From: Clostridiales bacterium
GTDB lineage: Bacteria; Bacillota; Clostridia; Oscillospirales; Acutalibacteraceae
Direction of reading: 5' to 3'
Length of the DNA: 7,223 nucleotides
Assembly (NCBI GenBank): GCA_012511485.1
Contig: JAAZFZ010000043.1
Coordinates: forward strand, 1-7,223
Shown here: piece by piece, positions 1 through 6,658 of the stretch
Position numbering within the stretch: position 1 is the first letter of the stretch
Layout: every line of letters begins with the position of its first letter
Program-made: the position numbers and the translations under genes
Notes under the pieces: model-generated
Told to the model about the DNA's origin: nothing
Database searches by the model: none
The model's input: only the letters and a program-made list of their open reading frames with translations

Positions 1-1
1 C

Positions 2-1339
2 CTTAACACAATGCATTCCAGAGCGGGAGCTCAAATTCCCTTCAGCTCGATAAATTACGGCATGGATACCTCCGCAGAGGGCAGGATGGTCATTAAGAAT
101 GTTCTTCTGGCAACCGAGGCGGGGCTTGGCAACGGCGAAACGCCCGTGTTCCCGATTCATATTTTCAGAGTAAAGAGCGGTATAAGCTATAATCCTGGCG
201 ACCCGAACTATGACCTTTTCAAGCTGGCATGCCGTGTTTCGGCAAAGAGGCTTTTCCCGAACTTTTCCTTTATGGATGCTCCATTTAACAAGCAGTATTA
301 TGTTGAGGGCGACTATGATACAGAGGTTGCATATATGGGCTGCCGCACAAGGGTTATCGGCAATGTCTATGACAAAACAAGGCAGAAGACGGGCGGCAGA
401 GGGAACCTGAGCTTCACCTCCATAAATCTCCCCAGACTTGCAATAAAGGCGCACGGTAATACGGATATGTTCTTTGAGGACTTAGACAGAAAGATTGACT
501 TGTGCATTGACCAGCTTTTTGAGCGTTTTGAAATTCAGTGCAGAAGAAGGGTTAAGAATTATCCCTTCCTCATGGGGCAGGGAATATGGCTTGATTCCGA
601 CAAGCTTAAATCAGAGGATGAGCTTTATGAAATCCTAAAGCACGGCACCTTGTCAGTTGGATTCATTGGCCTTGCCGAGGCTCTTAAATCACTGACAGGC
701 TCGCACCACGGCGAAAGCGTTGAATCACAAAACCTGGGGATTGAGATAATCGCCCATATGCGCAACCGCATGGACGAGCAAAGCTTAAAAACCGGCCTTA
801 ATTTCACTATGCTTGCAACTCCCGCCGAGGGATTATCCGGCAGATTTGTTCGTATGGATAAGGAGAGGTACGGCATTATCCCCGGCGTGACGGACAGGGA
901 GTATTACACAAACTCCTTCCATATTCCCGTCTATTTTCCAATATCCGCATTTGAAAAAATCCGGCTTGAGGCACCTTATCATGCACTCACAAATGCCGGG
1001 CATATCTCCTACATCGAGATGGACGGTGACCCCACGCAGAACCTTGACGCATTCGAGGCTGTTATCCGCTGCATGGCAGACAACGGTATGGGATACGGCT
1101 CTGTTAACCACCCTGTTGACCGTGACCCTGTATGCGGCTTTACTGGAATCATTGGTGACGAGTGCCCGAAATGCGGCAGGCGTGAGGATGACGGGAATGA
1201 GGAATTTGAGCGTATTCGCAGAATCACAGGCTACCTTGTGGGAACACTTGACCGTTTCAACGATGCAAAATTTGCAGAGGTCAGGGACAGAGTCAAGCAC
1301 TCCATAGGCACAGGCCTCGGTGAGATGGAGAAGGTATAA
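2..1339 (+). CDS. nrdD: Anaerobic ribonucleoside-triphosphate reductase (class III), C-terminal part, 5' truncated by window edge
   Basis: Oxygen-sensitive glycyl radical enzyme that reduces ribonucleoside triphosphates to deoxyribonucleotides in the cytoplasm; it is charged by the radical-SAM activase NrdG. The frame is open to the left edge, so the ATG at 11 is an internal Met; about 445 residues are present of a family usually near 700. Counting that Met as 1, MGCRTR holds the probable thiyl-radical Cys (C111, 341-343). ITGYLVG near the C-terminus holds the radical Gly (G407, 1229-1231) and is followed by the typical DRVKH segment (426-430). Between them is a zinc-site region with C375, C385 and C388; the position expected for the first Cys of a CxxC pair is Asp (D372). 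No nrdG follows: the gene runs directly into a terminator, so the activase must lie upstream or elsewhere. The assignment is secure; only the N-terminal (including ATP-cone) region is unseen. Confidence 0.97.
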   Translation, partial: LNTMHSRAGAQIPFSSINYGMDTSAEGRMVIKNVLLATEAGLGNGETPVFPIHIFRVKSGISYNPGDPNYDLFKLACRVSAKRLFPNFSFMDAPFNKQYYVEGDYDTEVAYMGCRTRVIGNVYDKTRQKTGGRGNLSFTSINLPRLAIKAHGNTDMFFEDLDRKIDLCIDQLFERFEIQCRRRVKNYPFLMGQGIWLDSDKLKSEDELYEILKHGTLSVGFIGLAEALKSLTGSHHGESVESQNLGIEIIAHMRNRMDEQSLKTGLNFTMLATPAEGLSGRFVRMDKERYGIIPGVTDREYYTNSFHIPVYFPISAFEKIRLEAPYHALTNAGHISYIEMDGDPTQNLDAFEAVIRCMADNGMGYGSVNHPVDRDPVCGFTGIIGDECPKCGRREDDGNEEFERIRRITGYLVGTLDRFNDAKFAEVRDRVKHSIGTGLGEMEKV

Positions 1340-1373
1340 AAGCTCTGAAATTCTTTCAACAAACAAAACAAAT

Positions 1374-1411
1374 CGGCGCCCGATGGATTCCATCGGACGC
1401 CGTAGCTTTTT
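1374..1411. terminator. Rho-independent terminator between convergent genes, probably bidirectional
   Basis: The stem is CGGCG-C-CCGATGG (1374-1386) against CCATCGG-A-CGCCG (1390-1402): 12 GC-rich pairs interrupted by one C/A mismatch, with a 3-nt ATT loop. On the + strand it is followed by TAGC and five T (1407-1411), so it ends nrdD. On the - strand the sequence past the stem is T-rich (ATTTGTTTTGTTTG, complement of 1360-1373), so it can also end the operon finishing at 1425. It lies 34 bp after the nrdD stop and 22 bp after the stop of the PHP gene. Confidence 0.9.
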
Positions 1412-1424
1412 ATGCATTTATGTA

Positions 1425-2177
1425 CTATTCAAGGATTTCCTTTGCAACCTGCGCTAGCTCCTTAGTATCTATGAATTGAAGCCTGTGGGCGTCGGTTCCA
1501 AAATTAAAGACTGTACCTGCCTCCTTGCCAATTGACCACATTCTTTTGGCAAAAACGGGGTCACTCCTTATTGCCGAAATGTTAATCTCAAAGGCTGTTT
1601 CGTGTTCCCTCGCGAGGGTTAATAAATCACCGAGCTCATTATCCGTCATAGCCCTGGTGAGTGCGCATTTGTCCTCACCCATTGCGCTGACATGGCCGCC
1701 GACAATGGGGTGAGCGATGCAGTCGGCCTTGCCGGATTTTAGCAGGGATGAGATGACCCCATAGGCATGAACGGCATAGCCTCTGGGTGAAGGATCTTCC
1801 GGATGCTCCCAAAACCCAACATGATAATGGTTGCAGGCATAGAGCTTGTAATCAAGAATTTTTCTGACCTGCTCATTTTCAAGCGTCTTGCCCACACCGT
1901 AGCAGGAGAGCTCATTGCCGAAAAGAATTCTCAGCTTTGTGCCTGTCTGCTGCGCCTGCCGCCTAAGTATCCCGTTTCGCTCAATGCATTGCTCATTTGA
2001 ATTATCGTCATTAAAGTGGTCAACAAGGGCAATAGTATCGAGGCCTGCCTTTTCGGCTGCGTCTATTATATCCTTTACAACCATTTCATCCTTTGCACAA
2101 TTTGAATAGTTGGTATGAATGTGCAGGTTCTGCCTTGTAAGGATATCAATATCATAGGTGTTTTCGTGAAAGTACAT
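1425..2177 (-). CDS. PHP-family metal-dependent phosphoesterase
   Basis: A 250-residue stand-alone PHP (polymerase and histidinol phosphatase) domain protein, predicted cytoplasmic because no signal peptide or membrane helix is visible. The metal-binding set of the family can be read in order: LHIHTNYS (H19, H21), LVDHF (D53, H54), GNELS (E89), CNHYHV (H117/H119), CIAHP (H156) and GTDAH (D229, H231). With all ligands present it should be an active hydrolase of a phosphomonoester or phosphodiester; the substrate cannot be told from sequence. It is not fused to DNA polymerase or to other domains, and no histidine biosynthesis gene is nearby, so a histidinol phosphatase role is only one possibility. 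The start has a good ribosome binding site (AAGGTGA, 7 nt before the ATG). It begins 15 bp after the upstream membrane-protein gene stops and is the last gene before the terminator, so it is probably co-transcribed with the envelope genes. Confidence 0.88.
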   Translation of the reverse strand: MYFHENTYDIDILTRQNLHIHTNYSNCAKDEMVVKDIIDAAEKAGLDTIALVDHFNDDNSNEQCIERNGILRRQAQQTGTKLRILFGNELSCYGVGKTLENEQVRKILDYKLYACNHYHVGFWEHPEDPSPRGYAVHAYGVISSLLKSGKADCIAHPIVGGHVSAMGEDKCALTRAMTDNELGDLLTLAREHETAFEINISAIRSDPVFAKRMWSIGKEAGTVFNFGTDAHRLQFIDTKELAQVAKEILE

Positions 2178-2192
2178 TTAATAATCACCTTT

Positions 2193-2990
2193 TTATGAAG
2201 CGTTTGTAGTTGAAACTTCTTTTTTTGTTGTAGTCGTAGTATTGGAGTTAGTAGTTGAAACTGTCGGCTGCGTTGTGGGCATTTGAGTCTGGTTTTCTTC
2301 AACAATATCAGCAGCATCCGTTGCCTGTATGGCACTCAGATAATAGCTGTCCCCGTCATTTCTCAATGTTATTTTCATATACTTGCCCGGCTCGGGTGCA
2401 ATATAGTTCCCCTGTTCATCCTGTGTCCACTCACTGCCGCTGAGATAGCCAACCGTCAATATGACGGACGAGCCTTTATCATCAATTTTATAAACCTTAG
2501 GAGTGTAGGTGGGCACAACGCCTGTCAACGGAATGATATAGCTTTTGAGTGCCGAATTATAGGTAAACTCATAGGCACTGCCCGAGGCTTTTGTGTGGTC
2601 GGGTGCAATGTCACTGCCAAAAAGCTTTTTGAACTGCGCTTCGATATCCTCCTGAGGGACGAGCATACCCGCCGTTTCACCCTCATAAAGCTCATAGTCA
2701 TTCGGCGAAATATCGCTGTTGAGCAGCGACCAGACGGTTATATCAATAAGCTGGGACATATTTGACTTGCTTATATCGTCAAATGCATCCGGGTCATTCA
2801 TTACAACGGGAACAAGAAAGCTCTCGTATTCGGCGCACTTTTCGGAATCATCTGTGATTTGGTTAATTTTATCAACGCCCCATGTGACTGCCCTGACAGC
2901 TCCTACAATAGCAAGAACTATGATAAGAAGACCAAGAGGAAAAGCCCAGCGGTGAGTCCGCCTGTGGGCAGGGTTTATGTCGTTCGGCAT
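2193..2990 (-). CDS. Single-pass membrane protein with extracytoplasmic domain and Thr-rich tail, function unknown
   Basis: I do not recognise a named family. The 265-residue product has a short basic N-terminus (HRRTHR near 9-14), one membrane helix at about 16-35, and about 230 residues predicted outside the cell. The outer part has a mixed helical segment (45-130), a beta-rich segment (about 135-225, with many Tyr and Val residues and a strand-like run ending in SYYLSAIQ), and a low-complexity Thr/Ser tail (236-265, including five consecutive Thr) resembling the Thr-rich linker of the upstream protein. There is no LPxTG-like motif or C-terminal hydrophobic stretch, so it is not an obvious sortase substrate. 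The start at 2990 is preferred over an in-frame ATG 48 bp upstream, because AAGGAGG lies 8 nt before it and the longer form would overlap the upstream gene. The 28-bp gap before it and 15-bp gap after it indicate an operon. A SpoIID-protein partner or wall-associated sensor role is inference only. Confidence 0.8.
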   Translation of the reverse strand: MPNDINPAHRRTHRWAFPLGLLIIVLAIVGAVRAVTWGVDKINQITDDSEKCAEYESFLVPVVMNDPDAFDDISKSNMSQLIDITVWSLLNSDISPNDYELYEGETAGMLVPQEDIEAQFKKLFGSDIAPDHTKASGSAYEFTYNSALKSYIIPLTGVVPTYTPKVYKIDDKGSSVILTVGYLSGSEWTQDEQGNYIAPEPGKYMKITLRNDGDSYYLSAIQATDAADIVEENQTQMPTTQPTVSTTNSNTTTTTKKEVSTTNAS

Positions 2991-2998
2991 TTTAATGC

Positions 2999-3005
2999 CC
3001 TCCTT
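2999..3005 (-). promoter_or_regulatory. Ribosome binding site that fixes the start at 2990
   Basis: AAGGAGG reads on the - strand at 3005-2999, 8 nt before the ATG at 2990-2988. It is close to the consensus and supports the 265-residue form. A small inverted repeat (2986-2999) overlaps the last two G of this site and the start codon. Confidence 0.85.
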
Positions 3006-3018
3006 TTTGGTTGCAGTT

Positions 3019-5340
3019 TCAATTCGCTTTGTACTCATATGTAAAGCAGTGTGATATCAACTCTTTGTTTTGCAAAACTCTGAATCGGAAGGAATAGCCG
3101 CTTATTACCACATCTCCGATGCAGATTTTTTCTACATATCCTCCGCTGTCCCTTGAGATTACCTGAATCCATTCAGCCGGATTCTCTGAAAGAGTTATTT
3201 TTATATTGTTTTCCTTTGCGTAGGCTTCTATGTAATCCCTGAGCTCATCAGAGGTAATGGTTTCGGTTTTTGTTTTTATCTTCTCAATGCTTTCTATGCC
3301 GCCCTTAAGATAGGGGTACTGGCTGCCGCCCCATGTTGCCTGTGCGGATGTCGTTTGCCCCGCACAGCTTGCAGAATAGGGAGTAAATGCCGGCTTATTG
3401 TTGTATGATACATATTTTCCAAGCACTTGCTCAACAGCTTGGTCAATAAGAGCATTATATGTATCCTTATAATATGCATGCTGAGTGCTGGACACCTTAA
3501 AATTATAGTATTTTGCGTATGTATAAACTGTAACAATCTGCGCTTTTATGGCCTCTGTTCTCGCCGCCTTTGTACTTTCTCTCAAATCTCCGATTTCAGC
3601 CCTTGCCGAGCGTGCAAGATATTCTCTGATGTTGATAGCCTTGTTGCCGAATAAAACGGTTTCAGGTATAGCTCCATCTGTTTTTATTGAAGTGCCGGCA
3701 TAATAATGCAGCAGTATTCTATCATATGTCCAACCCTGAGCAGAATATGCAAGGGCTCCCTGCTGGCTCATGCCCACACCGTGCCCATAGCCTTTTGTTT
3801 TGAAAGTAAAGGTTCCGCTTTTTGATACAGCAGGCAAGGTTGTGGTTATAGGGGCTTTTGTCGTGGCCGTTGTGCCGTTGGTGATTGGTTTTTTGGTGGT
3901 TGTCGGCTTAGTGGTTATTTTTTTGGTGGTTGTCGGCTTAGTGGTTGTCGGCTTAGTGGTTGTCACTTTAGTATAGTCTGAAGCAGGCTCAATTATTTCA
4001 TCTATATTAGGAGGAGCCGTTTCTGGCTTTGCGACAGCTACCTGTGTTGTAGGCTGGTTTGTGGTTGAAATCTGAGAAACCCTTGTTATGTCAGTGCCGG
4101 AGGTTTCATTGCCTTGAATGGTCAAATATGAATAGTCTGAGGAATATGTAATTTCAGCAGGGGAAAATAAATACTCAACTGCAAATGCCTTGATGTTATC
4201 AAAGAAAAAAGCAACTATAAAGCACATGGCTATGGTTATCAATGCAAAGACAGCAATAAATATAACTGCCCTTTTCGGCTTTGCTTTTGAGACCGACGAA
4301 TAATCCATTTGAACAACATCGCCTGAGGATAAAAGCACATTCGCATCCTCGGGCGGAATACCTTTGTTTTCGGTATATTCGCAGAGCATTTTAAAGAGCA
4401 TATCCACTGCACCGTTGGCAAGCTCCTTAGGGCTTTCGCCGTTATCGTTGCTCAGCTTGATAAGACGGGCATAATCCTCGTTTGCAACAGATACCAGAAT
4501 GAAAAGCTTGTCCCCCTTATCATCCGTTGAGTAAACCTTTGATATAGCAACACCGATATCTGCACCGGCCTCGTTTTTGGCGGTTTTTGCAAGTGAAGCA
4601 ACATGGGTTTTCAAAGGAGTGTCGGGGTTCTGCTCATCCTCACAGGGAACAAAATCAATGTTCTTTGTCAGCTCAATTACTTCGGAAAAGCGCTTTTTAA
4701 CAAGGCTTGCGGTCTGCGTTATTGCCACGGCAGCCTTGAGATTTGCCTGAGAGAGTGCAACATATGCCTTATAAGCAGGGGATTGCTCGTCAACGGGCTT
4801 TACAGTTACGCAAGGCTCCTCCTTTTGAACGGAATCGGGGTCAACTGCAAACTTTATATAGTCAATAAACCCATCGTCGAAAATTTCGTCAAACATCCCA
4901 ACATCCAGAGGGATAAATATCAGGTGCTGATTGCCGCTCTTTATCCCAAAGCCGGAATAGAGTCCGTTTTTCGTCTGAAAAACCACGGAGTCTTTTGGGA
5001 CTACGGAGTGTGAGGTAATAATCTTCGCATTAGATTCATCCTCATTCATGCTTTGTGAAACAGTCCTGACGATGCGGTTGTTGAATTCACCCTTGAGGCG
5101 CAGGGAGCGCAGCAGTAGCTGCTTTTGCTCAAGAAAAACATCAATATCTGCCGCAATAAGAATTATTTCATCCTGCTCAAAGGCTTTTGATAAGCCTAAA
5201 AGAAAATCCTTGGAATTATCATAATTTGAAAATGACTCAGTATCCGGCAGGATTTCACTTACCGCCTGTTGAATTTTGCCGTGAACAGACGATAGCTCTT
5301 TTAAACCTTTTCCAGAAACAGAAATTAACTTTAATTTCAT
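3019..5340 (-). CDS. Membrane protein: degenerate CinA-like cytoplasmic half, TM helix, Thr-rich linker, extracellular SpoIID/LytB domain
   Basis: The product is 773 residues from a start with GAGGAG 6 nt upstream. Residues 1-165 resemble the MoCF-like N-terminal domain of CinA (MKLKLISV opening; VPKDSVVF, then SGFGIKSG, then LIFIPLD near 114-146, matching the family's ALVPEGA / APGxxxE / ILLPGPP run), but AADIDV (63-68) stands where GGLGPT is usual. Residues 185-325 resemble the PncC/CinA C-terminal domain (AVAITQTASL, then AKNEAGADIGVAIS), without the catalytic ESCTGG. One membrane helix spans about 357-384. A Ser/Thr linker (423-505) contains tandem TTTKP repeats. Residues 509-765 form a SpoIID/LytB domain: GYGHGVGMSQQGA (517-529) and HYYAGT (545-550) come first, then the core with RAEIG (E582, matching the catalytic Glu of SpoIID), EAIKAQIVTVYTYA, C659, WGGSQYPYLKGG and ISGYSFRFRV. 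In SpoIID this domain trims peptidoglycan glycan strands; here it would face the wall. The SpoIID part is secure; the CinA-like part rests on pattern matching by eye. Confidence 0.85.
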   Translation of the reverse strand: MKLKLISVSGKGLKELSSVHGKIQQAVSEILPDTESFSNYDNSKDFLLGLSKAFEQDEIILIAADIDVFLEQKQLLLRSLRLKGEFNNRIVRTVSQSMNEDESNAKIITSHSVVPKDSVVFQTKNGLYSGFGIKSGNQHLIFIPLDVGMFDEIFDDGFIDYIKFAVDPDSVQKEEPCVTVKPVDEQSPAYKAYVALSQANLKAAVAITQTASLVKKRFSEVIELTKNIDFVPCEDEQNPDTPLKTHVASLAKTAKNEAGADIGVAISKVYSTDDKGDKLFILVSVANEDYARLIKLSNDNGESPKELANGAVDMLFKMLCEYTENKGIPPEDANVLLSSGDVVQMDYSSVSKAKPKRAVIFIAVFALITIAMCFIVAFFFDNIKAFAVEYLFSPAEITYSSDYSYLTIQGNETSGTDITRVSQISTTNQPTTQVAVAKPETAPPNIDEIIEPASDYTKVTTTKPTTTKPTTTKKITTKPTTTKKPITNGTTATTKAPITTTLPAVSKSGTFTFKTKGYGHGVGMSQQGALAYSAQGWTYDRILLHYYAGTSIKTDGAIPETVLFGNKAINIREYLARSARAEIGDLRESTKAARTEAIKAQIVTVYTYAKYYNFKVSSTQHAYYKDTYNALIDQAVEQVLGKYVSYNNKPAFTPYSASCAGQTTSAQATWGGSQYPYLKGGIESIEKIKTKTETITSDELRDYIEAYAKENNIKITLSENPAEWIQVISRDSGGYVEKICIGDVVISGYSFRFRVLQNKELISHCFTYEYKAN
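3883..3972 (-). repeat. 15-bp tandem repeat encoding TTTKP-type units
   Basis: Six successive 15-bp units encode the Thr-Lys-Pro linker of the SpoIID protein. Three are identical on the + strand (GGTTGTCGGCTTAGT at 3898-3912, 3928-3942 and 3943-3957). The others (3883-3897, 3913-3927 and 3958-3972) diverge, two of them carrying a T-run that encodes Lys-Lys. A larger near-identical block of about 29 bp recurs at 3887-3915 and 3917-3945, suggesting growth by unequal exchange or replication slippage. The unit length is a multiple of three, so copy-number change alters linker length without breaking the frame. Confidence 0.9.
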
Positions 5341-5346
5341 TTTAAT

Positions 5347-5352
5347 CTCCTC
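5347..5352 (-). promoter_or_regulatory. Ribosome binding site that fixes the start at 5340
   Basis: GAGGAG reads on the - strand just upstream of the ATG at 5340-5338, with a 6-nt spacer (ATTAAA). It supports the 773-residue form over an in-frame ATG at 5433 that would add 31 residues lying almost entirely inside the 3' end of the sortase gene. Confidence 0.85.
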
Positions 5353-5362
5353 GTACGGGTAA

Positions 5363-6622
5363 TTAATCAAAGCGGTCCAAAGTCCATTTTTCATAAGAGC
5401 TATAAGGGTTCTTACCGCCGTTATATGTGTCATACCAGACCTGGGGATACCTTGGGGAGGGGTTCATTTTTGCCTGCGAAGTGTTCACATAAGCCTCCTC
5501 GCCCTGCCGAACCATCCTTGCAACAACAACCAGCCGTGCGTTGTGGAACTCATATGAACAAGTGGAGAGGGTTAATATTTTATCGCTCGGCTTAATATCA
5601 ACCCCTGTTGTGTAGAGCTTGCGCTGGTCAAGCTGCTCGATATATTCCTCAAAATCGCTGTCGCTTCTCACATTTGTGAAAATATAGTTAAAGACGTAGC
5701 CGTTATCATGCTCCTTATCGGCATTTGTTATGAACACGGCAAATATTTTCCACTTATAATCCTTATACATGGTGTCAAATTCAATTATCGGTGCGGATTT
5801 AAAGCCCTTGATTGTTGTGTACTCCTCAAGCCTGCCGAATATCAGGTCATCGGTCATCATGTTATGGCCGTATATTATTGTGTTGCGGCTTAAAACCAGC
5901 AATCCGTTTCTGTAATCCAGGAACGGGCAGCCGTACTTGGACTCTGAGCCATAAAAATTCCTTTTAAGGTATTTCTCGTTATTTTCAGCCTGAACAATTG
6001 CCGTTTCGATATCAAGCCCGGAAATCTTCAGCCAGCCCGCAAAATCACTGTTGCTGGCGTATAGCCCCGCAAAGGCAGGGTTAATCCCGCTCGGGAAATC
6101 AACATTCGGGTAGCTTGAAAAAACATCCGTATCATTTTCACTTGTTTTCATCTGCGAAATCCTGTTGTTGTGGATGCTTTCAATAATCGGCTCAATGGCA
6201 TATTTATCAGCCAGAATGCCCACACATAAAACCATTGTAATAATTGAAGCAGTTAACACAAGCTTCCTCACCTTTTCGCAGGCGGTGTCACCCTTCAAGG
6301 GAATAAACTGCTTTAAAAAAGAGCGTTTCTTTTTCATTTCAGGGGCAGTCTTTTCTTCGGGGAGCTTGTCCTGCTGAGCTGTTGTGTTCTCTGCCAAAGG
6401 CTCGGCACTATCCTGCGAATTATCAAGCCTGAGAATTCTTCGCTCTCCTCCCGAGTTTTTATCATACTCATATACGGGCGGATGCTCATAATCATTTATT
6501 TCCCGTGAGTTATTGACCTGAGCAGAATTTTCTATGATTTTCTCAATATCAATCCTTGCAATGTCTGCAGCGTCATTTTCGTTACCGTCATTATTGCCAA
6601 AGTTGTTTTTTAAATCAGACAT
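5363..6622 (-). CDS. srtB: Class B sortase (complete), with long acidic cytoplasmic N-terminus
   Basis: Membrane-bound cysteine transpeptidase that cuts a C-terminal sorting signal in secreted proteins and joins them to peptidoglycan or to one another. In 419 residues: an acidic, Asn/Glu-rich cytoplasmic region (1-95), a basic stretch (KKKR 97-100), a membrane helix (about 119-138), then the sortase core. Class B hallmarks include SGINPAFAGLYASNSDFAGWLKI (in 178-200), YGCPFLDYRNG, the catalytic His in IIYGHNM (H253, 5864-5866), the Cys in LSTCSYEF (C355, 5558-5560) and the Arg in NARLVVVAR (R363, 5534-5536). The order H-C-R is intact, so the enzyme should be active. After the last strand, about 50 extra residues contain a WYDTY...NPY motif shared with the neighbouring paralogue. 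GGAGG lies 8 nt before the start. It follows the other sortase by 36 bp and precedes the SpoIID-protein gene by 22 bp. The N-terminal extension is long for the family. No cognate sorting-signal protein is encoded in the window. Confidence 0.93.
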   Translation of the reverse strand: MSDLKNNFGNNDGNENDAADIARIDIEKIIENSAQVNNSREINDYEHPPVYEYDKNSGGERRILRLDNSQDSAEPLAENTTAQQDKLPEEKTAPEMKKKRSFLKQFIPLKGDTACEKVRKLVLTASIITMVLCVGILADKYAIEPIIESIHNNRISQMKTSENDTDVFSSYPNVDFPSGINPAFAGLYASNSDFAGWLKISGLDIETAIVQAENNEKYLKRNFYGSESKYGCPFLDYRNGLLVLSRNTIIYGHNMMTDDLIFGRLEEYTTIKGFKSAPIIEFDTMYKDYKWKIFAVFITNADKEHDNGYVFNYIFTNVRSDSDFEEYIEQLDQRKLYTTGVDIKPSDKILTLSTCSYEFHNARLVVVARMVRQGEEAYVNTSQAKMNPSPRYPQVWYDTYNGGKNPYSSYEKWTLDRFD

Positions 6623-6658
6623 TACGCTTTCCTCCAGTCAGACAAAACACTCAGAATA

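Noticed and set aside
11..13. ATG at 11 as the real start of nrdD
   Set aside because: The frame is open to the left edge (codons for Leu-Asn-Thr precede it) and the product lacks the first third of NrdD, so it is an internal Met.
833..1417. Open frame of 194 codons antisense to nrdD
   Set aside because: nrdD on the other strand is unmistakable; the antisense product shows no domain and runs across the terminator hairpin.
2283..2765. Open frame of 160 codons on the + strand opposite the 265-residue protein
   Set aside because: It has no ribosome binding site or recognisable motif and is explained as a shadow of the - strand gene.
2991..3038. Sixteen-residue N-terminal extension of the 265-residue membrane protein (start at 3038)
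   Set aside because: It would overlap the end of the SpoIID-protein gene by 20 bp, while the ATG at 2990 has an excellent AAGGAGG site.
3019..3816. The SpoIID domain as evidence of a sporulation-specific spoIID gene
   Set aside because: The architecture (CinA-like half, Thr linker, permuted order) and the sortase neighbours differ from spoIID, and no other engulfment gene such as spoIIM or spoIIP is present.
4603..5013. Open frame of 136 codons on the + strand inside the CinA-like region
   Set aside because: Cys/Leu-rich product without motifs, entirely opposite a well-supported - strand gene.
5236..5250. LPDTE in the SpoIID protein as a sortase sorting signal
   Set aside because: It is at residues 31-35 in the cytoplasmic half, far from the C-terminus, with no hydrophobic stretch or basic tail after it.
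5341..5433. Thirty-one-residue N-terminal extension of the SpoIID protein (start at 5433)
   Set aside because: It lies mostly within the sortase 3' end in another frame and has no good ribosome binding site; the start at 5340 does, and its MKLKLISV opening fits the CinA-like strand.
6623..6658. A promoter between the two sortase genes
   Set aside because: The gap is only 36 bp, holds the ribosome binding site, and shows no convincing -35/-10 pair.
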